Positions 57,934 through 64,000 of a stretch of DNA of 64,000 bases are shown in pieces. The stretch is from positions 4,009,156 through 4,073,155 of the forward strand of contig NZ_SIHJ01000001.1 of NCBI RefSeq assembly GCF_007859765.1, written 5' to 3'. The stretch's first letter is position 1. Each line of letters begins with the position of its first letter. This stretch comes from Posidoniimonas corsicana (GTDB lineage: Bacteria > Planctomycetota > Planctomycetia > Pirellulales > Lacipirellulaceae). The notes beneath the pieces are model-generated. The model did not search any database. It had not been told where the DNA came from and saw only the letters and a list, made by a program, of their open reading frames with translations. A program made the position numbers and the translations under genes.

Positions 57934-58971
57934 ATGCCCGCGCCCACGATCGACGACCTCATCACGCTGAACCAGGAGATCCTGGCGATCGCGCGGGCGC
58001 GGGTCCCGGTCGCCGGCGAACTGGTGGCCGCGGCCAAGCAGATGCCCGCCGGCGCCGCGATGCTGGCCGAGCTGATCGCCAACGAGCTGGAAAAGGGTAA
58101 GACGCTCGACCAGGCGGTCGCCGCGCAGCAGGCGCGGCTGCCCAAATTCTACACCGCGGTGGTGGCGGCCGGCGTCAACGCGGGCCGCCTGCCGGCGGCC
58201 CTCGAGGGGCTGAGCGAGGCGCTCTCGCGCATGCGGAGCCTCCGCTGGCGGGTGCTCAGCGCGTTCGTGTACCCGCTGTTCGTCGTGGCGTTGGCGTGGG
58301 TGCTGGCCGTGGTCGCCGCGACCTACCTGGCGCCAACCTTCGACTGGATGGAGCTCGGCCGCTCGCCGGCGATCAATGCGCTGCGGGTCTCGCCGACGGT
58401 GTTCTGGCCGCTCGTGCTGAGCGTGCCGATCGCGTTGTCGCTGCTGGCGCTGGTCAACTTCATCGGCGCCATGCGGGCCCGCCGCTCGTTCTCCACCGGC
58501 GTCTGGCTGGCCGACCGGCTGCCGGGCGTCCGCGCGGTCTGCCGCTGGACCGCCTACGCCAACTTCGCGGAGCTGCTGTCGCTGCTCACCGCCCACCGCG
58601 CTCCGCTGCCCGAAGCCCTCAGGATGGCGGGCGACGCGGTCGACTGGCGCCCGCTCAGTGACGCCGCCGGCAGCCTGGCGACCGAGGTCGAGGCCGGCAA
58701 GCCGGTCGAGTCCGCCGGCCCGTCGCTCCGCCGCCTCCCGCCGTTGGTGCGGCTCGCACTGCTGTCGAGCGCGGACCAGCCGTCGCTCGCCGCGTTGCTG
58801 GCCCAGGGCGCCGACAGCTACCACCGCCGCGCGCTGGCGTCGCTCAACAACCTTGGGCTGTTCCTGCCGGCGGCGGCCACGGCGCTGGTTGGCGGCTCGG
58901 CGGTAGCGGTCTATGCGCTTTTGGTGCTCGGCCCCTACTTCAACTCACTAAGCGACCTGGCGCGTCCCTAA
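57934..58971 (+). CDS. GspF-like inner membrane platform protein 1
   Basis: 345 residues. Two T2SSF-type halves: an N-terminal helical domain (AALEGLSEALSRMRSLRWRV), membrane segments FVYPLFVVALAWVLAVV and WPLVLSVPIALSLLALV, then a second helical domain with YANFAELLSLLTAHRAPLPE and a terminal membrane segment ending VLGPYFNSLSDL. GspF/PilC proteins link the cytoplasmic ATPase to the pseudopilus. Starts 14 bases after gspE stop. First of three tandem copies. Confidence 0.88.
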   Translation: MPAPTIDDLITLNQEILAIARARVPVAGELVAAAKQMPAGAAMLAELIANELEKGKTLDQAVAAQQARLPKFYTAVVAAGVNAGRLPAALEGLSEALSRMRSLRWRVLSAFVYPLFVVALAWVLAVVAATYLAPTFDWMELGRSPAINALRVSPTVFWPLVLSVPIALSLLALVNFIGAMRARRSFSTGVWLADRLPGVRAVCRWTAYANFAELLSLLTAHRAPLPEALRMAGDAVDWRPLSDAAGSLATEVEAGKPVESAGPSLRRLPPLVRLALLSSADQPSLAALLAQGADSYHRRALASLNNLGLFLPAAATALVGGSAVAVYALLVLGPYFNSLSDLARP

Positions 58972-58989
58972 CCCGTGGACGCAGGCCCA

Positions 58990-60030
58990 ATGCCCGACAG
59001 CCTCAACAACCCGATCTCCTCCGGCTGGTCCGACGACCCCGCCGCGCGGATGGCGCTGTGGATGGACCAGCGGCTGCCGCTGCCGCAGATGCTGCGGGCG
59101 CTGGCCGAGGACCACGGCGGCCGCGCCGCGCCCGGCCTGCGGGCGATGGCCGACCGGGCCGAGGCGGGCGACGACTTGGCCGAGGCGTTCCGCGCAACCA
59201 GCGGTCAGCTGCCCCGTGAGCTGCGGCGTCAGCTCGCGGTGGCGGCCGAGTCCGGCAACCTCCGGACCGCCATCCCGGCCGCGGCCGGCGCGCGCGTCAC
59301 CGGCCGCGGGCTGGCGACCGAAGGGCTCGCGATCCTGGGGTACCCGGCGGCGGTGGCGGCAGCGGTCGCGTTGATCCTGCTGCTGTTCTCGCTGTTCCTG
59401 ATCCCTCAGTTCGAATCCATCTTCTCCGACTTCGGCCTCGACCTGCCGGCCCTGACCGAGGTGGTGATCGCCGGATCACGGGTGCTGCCCGTCGCATTGG
59501 CCGTGACGGCCTGCTTGCTGGTCGCGGCCGCGGTGCTGTGGCGGGTCCCGGTTGTGGATCGGTGGCTCCACTGGCTGGCCACGGCCGTGCCGCTGTTCGG
59601 CCGGCTGTGGAGCTGCTTCGGACACCAGTCGTTCTCGCAGCTGCTGGCCGCGTACACGGCGGCCGGCATGCAGGGCGCCGACGCGCTGCGGGCGGCTGCC
59701 GCGGGGCTCTCCGACCAGAACCTGGCGCACGCGGCCCGCACGGTCGCAGCCCGCTGCGAGGCGGGCGCCGGCATGGGCGAGGCGATGGCCCACAGCCGGC
59801 ACTTCGAGCGCTCGCTGTCGTCCCTGGTTCAGTGGGGCGAGCAGCACGGCGACCTGCCGGCCGCGCTTGCCGAGGCCGCCGCCGGCTACCAATCGCAGAT
59901 GCAGAACCTGCTGACGCTGGTCCGTCGGGTAACGCCGCCGGCCCTGTTTACTGTCGTCGCCGGGACGGTCCTGGTGATGGTGGTTTCGCTGTTCCTCCCC
60001 CTCGTTAGCCTCATCCAGAACCTTGCCTGA
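58990..60030 (+). CDS. GspF-like inner membrane platform protein 2
   Basis: 346 residues from ATG 58990 (a GTG 15 bases earlier is possible). T2SSF pattern: helical domain MDQRLPLPQMLRALAEDHG, membrane segments AVAAAVALILLLFSLFLIPQ and VALAVTACLLVAAAVLW, then CFGHQSFSQLLAAYTAAGMQ, FERSLSSLVQWGEQHGDLP and the terminal VVAGTVLVMVVSLFLPLVSL. The ending VSLIQNLA is typical of the family. Its stop overlaps the start of the third copy. Confidence 0.88.
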   Translation: MPDSLNNPISSGWSDDPAARMALWMDQRLPLPQMLRALAEDHGGRAAPGLRAMADRAEAGDDLAEAFRATSGQLPRELRRQLAVAAESGNLRTAIPAAAGARVTGRGLATEGLAILGYPAAVAAAVALILLLFSLFLIPQFESIFSDFGLDLPALTEVVIAGSRVLPVALAVTACLLVAAAVLWRVPVVDRWLHWLATAVPLFGRLWSCFGHQSFSQLLAAYTAAGMQGADALRAAAAGLSDQNLAHAARTVAARCEAGAGMGEAMAHSRHFERSLSSLVQWGEQHGDLPAALAEAAAGYQSQMQNLLTLVRRVTPPALFTVVAGTVLVMVVSLFLPLVSLIQNLA

Positions 60031-61310
60031 TGAGCTCACCCGTTGAACTCGCACTGATGCTGCTGCTGATCGTCGGCGCGCCGCTGCTGGGCGTGCTGAT
60101 CCGGGCGGCGCTGCGCCTGGTCTACGGCGCCCGGGGACCGGCCGACGGGGATGACCTGCACGCCGGCCTGACGATCCTGGCGTGGGCGCTCATCGTGCTC
60201 GGCGCGGTGATGATCTCGTTCGCGAGCCTGATGTTCGGCGTGGTGATCACCGCCATCTTCTGCGGCGCGTTGCTGGAGTACGTGCTCGCCCGCCGCCGGC
60301 TGCAGCGTCAGACCGCCTGGGCAATGCTGAACCAGGCGACCCGACGCGGGCACAGCGTGGCGGAGCTGGTGTCGCTGCAGAAGAGCCGCTTCAGCGGCGT
60401 TGTCCGGAACGACCTCGAAGGCTTCGCCTGGCAGGTCGCCAACGGCGAGTCGCTGCCGATGTCTGTGGCGATCTGGCGAAGGGCGTTCCCGCGCGAGGCG
60501 CAGGGCTACGCCGCCATCGGCAAGCAGGACGGGACGCTGCCGGTCGAGCCGGACGACGCTTCGCAGCGGCCGATGGACTCGACGCCGGGCGGGACCGACA
60601 CCCTCGCGTACCTGGCGTGGGTTGGGGTCACCGGCGTGCTGCTGGTGACCGCCATGATGATCTGGATCGTCCCTGCTTTCCGGCAGATCTTTCTTGACTT
60701 CTCCATGGACCTCCCGCGCGTCACCCAGACTTTCCTGGATGTGACCGCCGTCTTCAAAGGCAGCGGCCTGGCGGCGTTGTTCGTCATCGTGCTGTCGCTG
60801 GGCGCGCTCGCGGCGCTCGTGCTCTTCTTCTGCTACCTTGCGGACGTCCCCGTGCTGCAGGGGCTTACCGATCGGCTGATGTTCGCCCGCCATCGCGGGC
60901 AGCTGCTGCGGCTGCTGGCGATCGCCGCCGAGCGCGGCCAGCCGTTCGCCAAGACCCTGCAGAACCTCGCGATGGGGCACCCCCAGTTCCCCGTGGGCTG
61001 CGCGCAGCGGCCGCTGCAGAAGTCGATGCGGGCGGCGGCCAGCGGCGTGGACTGGAAAGACGCGCTGGCCCGGGTCGGCCTGCTGAAATGGCACGAGCTG
61101 CCCCTGCTGGCCGCGGCCGAGAAGTCGAACAACCTCCCGTGGGCGCTGAGGGCGCTCTCCGAGCGGATCGTCAACCGGTCGCACGCGCGATGGGAGGCGG
61201 TGCGCGGCGTCGCCACGGTTGGGGCGACCATCGTGGTCGGCCTGCTTGTGATGTGGTTCTGCGTCGCGATGTTCGCGCCGCTGGTGAAGCTGATCTCTAA
61301 CCTCGCCTAG
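60030..61310 (+). CDS. GspF-like inner membrane platform protein 3, extended N-terminus
   Basis: 426 residues; starts at ATG 60030, one base inside the upstream stop. Two N-terminal membrane segments (LMLLLIVGAPLLGVLIRAAL; LTILAWALIVLGAVMISFAS) and another (VVITAIFCGALLEYVL) precede a T2SSF-type region with AYAAIGKQDGTLPVE-like, WVGVTGVLLVTAMMIWIVP and a terminal GATIVVGLLVMWFCVAMFAPL ending LVKLISNLA. Length and topology differ from the first two, so it may have a distinct docking role. Confidence 0.82.
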   Translation: MSSPVELALMLLLIVGAPLLGVLIRAALRLVYGARGPADGDDLHAGLTILAWALIVLGAVMISFASLMFGVVITAIFCGALLEYVLARRRLQRQTAWAMLNQATRRGHSVAELVSLQKSRFSGVVRNDLEGFAWQVANGESLPMSVAIWRRAFPREAQGYAAIGKQDGTLPVEPDDASQRPMDSTPGGTDTLAYLAWVGVTGVLLVTAMMIWIVPAFRQIFLDFSMDLPRVTQTFLDVTAVFKGSGLAALFVIVLSLGALAALVLFFCYLADVPVLQGLTDRLMFARHRGQLLRLLAIAAERGQPFAKTLQNLAMGHPQFPVGCAQRPLQKSMRAAASGVDWKDALARVGLLKWHELPLLAAAEKSNNLPWALRALSERIVNRSHARWEAVRGVATVGATIVVGLLVMWFCVAMFAPLVKLISNLA

Positions 61311-61323
61311 CCGCTGAGACCCG

Positions 61324-61755
61324 ATGCGTATCCCGAATCACAACCCGCGACGGCCTGGCGTCACCATCTTCGAGTGCGTTGGCGCGTTGGCGTTGCTGGC
61401 GGTCCTGCTCGGGCTGGTGGCCCAGATGACCGTGCAGGTCGACCGCCAGGCTCACGCCCGTTGGCACAGCCGACTGGCGAGCGCCACGCTCAGTAACCTG
61501 ATGGAGCAGGCCGCCGCCACGCCGTGGGCCGAGCTCGAGAGCGGACCGCTGAGCCAGCAATTAGCAGAGCAGGCGAGTGCGACGCCGCTGCCGGGGGCCG
61601 AGCTGGCCGTCGAAGTCACATCGCCGGATTCCGATCTGGCCGAGAAGAAAGTCACGCTGACGCTCTCATGGCGGTCAGGCGCGTCTCAAGAAGGCCGCCG
61701 GCTCAGCCTCACCAGCTTTGTGTACGCGGAGCCGGAGGAGGAGGACAGCCCATGA
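61324..61755 (+). CDS. Pseudopilin-like protein (minor)
   Basis: 143 residues. Prepilin-type leader ending RRPG followed by VTIFECVGALALLAVLLG: the conserved Glu5 is present and the helix continues to about residue 45. The body has short beta strands (AELAVEVTSPDSDLAEKKV). Likely a minor pseudopilin of GspI/J/PilV kind, cleaved by a prepilin peptidase that is not in the window. Ends in an ATGA overlap with the next gene. Confidence 0.82.
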   Translation: MRIPNHNPRRPGVTIFECVGALALLAVLLGLVAQMTVQVDRQAHARWHSRLASATLSNLMEQAAATPWAELESGPLSQQLAEQASATPLPGAELAVEVTSPDSDLAEKKVTLTLSWRSGASQEGRRLSLTSFVYAEPEEEDSP

Positions 61756-62237
61756 CGCAACGCACAACCGCCCGCCGGGGCGTCAGCCTGATCGAGGTGC
61801 TGGTGGCCATCACCATCGGATCGGTGGTCATGGCCGCCGTGGCGACCGGAACCGCCACCCTGCTGCGGGTCAACCAGCGCGTGCAGTCGCGGGCGAACGC
61901 CGGCCCGCAGGTCGAGCAGCTCGCGCGTCGGCTCCGCGCCGACCTCCGCGACGCGGATCAGGCCACGTGGGACGCCGACTCCGGCCGGATTGAGCTGACG
62001 CTCGCCGACGGCGCAGCGATCTCGTACACCAACGAGGGCGACCGGTGCCTGCGTGAGCAGGACGGCCGCGTGGAGCCCTACCGGCTGCCCGCCGCCGAGC
62101 TGCACTGCGAGGTCGACTCCGCCGCCGCGCCCGACTACTTCGAGGTGACCGTGCAGATCGACCCCGCACGCCGCCTGCCGGTCGGCGCCTGCCTGGGCGG
62201 CGCCCACCGCCTGCTGCTGGAAGGAGGGTCGCCATGA
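61752..62237 (+). CDS. Pseudopilin-like protein (GspJ/PilW-like)
   Basis: 161 residues from ATG 61752 (ATGA overlap). Leader RRG then VSLIEVLVAITIGSVVMAAV, a standard type IV prepilin site with Glu5. The C-terminal part (RLRADLRDADQATWDADSG) resembles GspJ/PilW minor pilins, which cap the pseudopilus. The final EGGSP overlaps the next start by four bases. Confidence 0.87.
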   Translation: MTQRTTARRGVSLIEVLVAITIGSVVMAAVATGTATLLRVNQRVQSRANAGPQVEQLARRLRADLRDADQATWDADSGRIELTLADGAAISYTNEGDRCLREQDGRVEPYRLPAAELHCEVDSAAAPDYFEVTVQIDPARRLPVGACLGGAHRLLLEGGSP

Positions 62238-62674
62238 CGCCCCGCCCGAACGCCAACCGCCGCGGCGGATTCTCGACGATCGCGGTGCTCGCGTTGTTCG
62301 CGCTGGCCGGCGCGTTGTTCCTCGTCTGGACGCGCGACGCGCTGCAGCAGCAGCGGCAGGTGCGATTGAACCACGAGCACGCCCAGGCCGAGCAGCTGGC
62401 CGCCGCCGCGTTGTCACGCGCGACGGCTCAGCTCGCGGCCGACGCGGAATACGACGGCGAGGTCTGGCGGCTGACGGCCGACGACCTCGCCCAAACCTAC
62501 GACGCCGAAGCGGCGATCTCGGTCGACGACGACGACGATCAGCCAACCACCATCACCGCCGTGGTCACGCTGCCCCCAGGCGACGCGCCGCGGGTCAGCG
62601 TCACGCGGTCGACAGTCCTCCACGACACCACCCCTACTAGCGACCCCGACCCCAGTCCGGGAGACTCCCCATGA
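62234..62674 (+). CDS. GspK/PilX-like minor pseudopilin
   Basis: 146 residues. Leader RRGG then FSTIAVLALFALAGALFLV; position +5 is Ala, not Glu, as is common in GspK-type tip proteins. The body (HAQAEQLAAAALSRATAQLA) is PilX/GspK-like, shortened relative to GspK, then an Asp-rich stretch (VDDDDDQ) and a Pro/Asp-rich tail. Starts and ends with ATGA overlaps, so the pilin genes are translationally coupled. Confidence 0.78.
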   Translation: MTPRPNANRRGGFSTIAVLALFALAGALFLVWTRDALQQQRQVRLNHEHAQAEQLAAAALSRATAQLAADAEYDGEVWRLTADDLAQTYDAEAAISVDDDDDQPTTITAVVTLPPGDAPRVSVTRSTVLHDTTPTSDPDPSPGDSP

Positions 62675-63696
62675 CCAGAAACAACCGCATCGGTTTTACC
62701 CTCGTCGAGCTGCTGGTGGTGATCGCCATCATCGGCATCCTGATCGCGCTGCTCCTGCCGGCGGTGCAGGCCGCCCGCGAGGCGGCCCGCCGCTCGGAGT
62801 GCACCAACAACCTGCGGCAGACGCTGATGGCGGTGCACGGCTACGAGTCCGCCCACGAGGTCTACCCCATGGGCGTGTCGAACCCCACCGGGCCGGTGCT
62901 CAACCTGCCGCAGGGCGACCACAAGGGCTGGGTCGGGCGGGTGCTGCCCTACCTGGGCGAGCAGGTCCGCTACCGCAACATCGACTGGGAAGTCGGCGCC
63001 TACCACGCCAAGAACAATCCCGTGCGGCAGAGCATCATCGGCATCCTGCTGTGCCCCTCCTGGCCGGGCGACGAGGCCCCCGGCTCCAGCTACGCCGGCG
63101 TCCACAACGACGTCGAGACCCCCATCGACGGCGACAACAACGGCATGCTCTTCCTCAACAGCAAGCTCGGCATGAACGACGTCGAGGACGGCGCCAGCTA
63201 CACCCTGCTGCTCGGCGAGAAGGAGTTCTCCAACGTGCACTCGCTCGGCTGGATCTCCGGCACGCCGTCCACGCTGCGGAACCTCGGGACCAAACTCAAC
63301 GACGAAACCAACTCCACCTGGCGCGGCGCCAACCGCAGCGAGCTGATGGAGCTCCCCCCCTGGTACGAAGAGTCGAACTCCTTCAGCGCGCAGGGCCGGG
63401 GAGAGTTCGGCGGCGAGTTTGGCTTTGGCGGCGACTTCGGAGCTGAGCCCGACGAAGCGGAAGCAGAGACCGACGAGGACGAACAGCCGTCCAACAAGGA
63501 CCCGCTGTTCGCGGTCGGAGGCAACCCCAAGGCGCCGCGGGAGGTGGGTGGGTTCTCCAGCCCCCACCCCGGCATCGTGACCTTCGCCCTGGTCGACGGG
63601 TCCGTGCAGATGTTCAGCAACGACACCGACCTCAAGGTCATGCAGGCGCTCGCCAACCGCAAGGACGGCGTCATGCTTGACAGCACCGATTTCTAG
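62671..63696 (+). CDS. DUF1559 pseudopilin-type protein
   Basis: 341 residues. Strong prepilin motif GFTLVELLVVIAIIGILIAL with Glu5, then the DUF1559 hallmark VQAAREAARRSECTNNLRQ and a long extracellular domain. The C-terminus has HPGIVTFALVDGSVQMFSND, the usual H-x-G-x(n)-DGSVQ ending. DUF1559 proteins are a large planctomycete family; most are orphan genes, while this one is in a secretion operon, which supports a pseudopilin role. An acidic insertion (about 255-275) contains GFGGDFGAEPDEAEAETDED-like sequence. Starts in an ATGA overlap. Confidence 0.93.
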   Translation: MTRNNRIGFTLVELLVVIAIIGILIALLLPAVQAAREAARRSECTNNLRQTLMAVHGYESAHEVYPMGVSNPTGPVLNLPQGDHKGWVGRVLPYLGEQVRYRNIDWEVGAYHAKNNPVRQSIIGILLCPSWPGDEAPGSSYAGVHNDVETPIDGDNNGMLFLNSKLGMNDVEDGASYTLLLGEKEFSNVHSLGWISGTPSTLRNLGTKLNDETNSTWRGANRSELMELPPWYEESNSFSAQGRGEFGGEFGFGGDFGAEPDEAEAETDEDEQPSNKDPLFAVGGNPKAPREVGGFSSPHPGIVTFALVDGSVQMFSNDTDLKVMQALANRKDGVMLDSTDF

Positions 63697-63807
63697 GGAA
63701 TTCGCTGGTGTGGCGACATCCTGGCGGCGCGCAGGTAGACTATTAGCTGAGCCTACCGCCCCCAGCCCCGCCGCTCCCTCCGGCCGGACCACGGCCGAAT
63801 TCCCGCT

Positions 63808-64000
63808 ATGGACGATACAGCCCGCCATCGGGTTCCCCCGGCAGCACGGCCCAGGTCTTGCCGCCCCCAACCTGGCCAGCCACGGTGGTTCGGCCTCTGG
63901 GTCGCCGCCGCGGCGCTGCTCTGGGCATCGCCGGCGCCGGCGCAGCAGGACGGCGCCACCGCCAGCAACAGCGCCCCAGCGAGCGAGAGCGCCACGGCCG
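63808..64000 (+). CDS. Start of a secreted protein, cut by the window end (possible secretin)
   Basis: 64 residues are visible from ATG 63808: an Arg/Pro-rich lead, a hydrophobic signal (WFGLWVAAAALLWASPAPAQ) and the beginning of a Ser/Ala/Thr-rich mature part. Immediately downstream of the pseudopilin operon after a 111-base gap, it could be the GspD-type secretin missing from the cluster, but no secretin motif is in view. Confidence 0.45.
   Translation, partial: MDDTARHRVPPAARPRSCRPQPGQPRWFGLWVAAAALLWASPAPAQQDGATASNSAPASESATA

Overview
The window is a GC-rich, densely coded bacterial chromosome segment that looks planctomycetal, most likely order Pirellulales. Signs of this are internal or N-terminal LExR-type and FSI(R/G)QLL-type motifs, PEP-CTERM sorting tails, dockerin-like EF-hands, DUF1559 pseudopilins, DUF3467, and a paralogous set of planctomycete-style membrane proteins. 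BamD-like and LptE-like proteins and an inverse-autotransporter-like protein indicate a Gram-negative type outer membrane. There is one tRNA (Pro, UGG anticodon), and no rRNA, IS element, CRISPR array or prophage.

Layout. 1-5.8 kb: truncated amidohydrolase, inverse-autotransporter/beta-helix protein, secreted CxxCH haem-type protein and a bifunctional-nuclease domain protein. 5.8-11 kb: an apparent gas/redox stress island built around a globin-coupled sigma54 activator. A hemerythrin gene lies downstream of it behind a perfect -24/-12 promoter, and a BON-CBS-UspA operon is divergent from it behind a second -24/-12 promoter. A convergent PP2C phosphatase/atypical kinase pair follows. 11-17 kb: cysteine-desulfurase-like enzyme lacking the canonical Cys, DUF3467, rsmG, and truB between two paralogous lipoproteins and GACTTTTGTCC repeats. 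17-26.7 kb: FtsK with an acidic tail, secreted propeller-like protein, M1 aminopeptidase, BamD-like and LptE. 26.8-33.7 kb: folP, proA, a lone fliM, cstA, DUF1015. 33.7-39.5 kb: three parS sites, four paralogous membrane proteins, parA-parB. 39.5-43 kb: tRNA-Pro, a matrixin-like metalloprotease and a PEP-CTERM protein.

43-46 kb is a second sigma54 locus. A GAF-AAA-Fis activator with a four-Cys cluster is divergent from an AhpD-like/DUF1348 pair that has its own -24/-12 promoter and an array of AACGA/TCGTT half-sites. 46-56.6 kb holds secreted or poorly known proteins: GH25 lysozyme with dockerin and PEP-CTERM, EEP-family phosphodiesterase, an 816-residue protein of unknown function, and a papain-like/transglutaminase fusion. 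56.7 kb to the end is a type II secretion/type IV pilus-like operon: one GspE-type ATPase, three tandem GspF-type proteins, four pseudopilin-like proteins including a DUF1559 protein, and the beginning of a secreted protein cut by the window edge.

The most interesting candidates are the two sigma54 islands. They place O2/NO/peroxide-type sensor domains beside di-iron, universal-stress and AhpD-type effectors, with promoter sequences that fit. Next come the triple-GspF operon, the parS cluster and the Cys-less desulfurase homologue.
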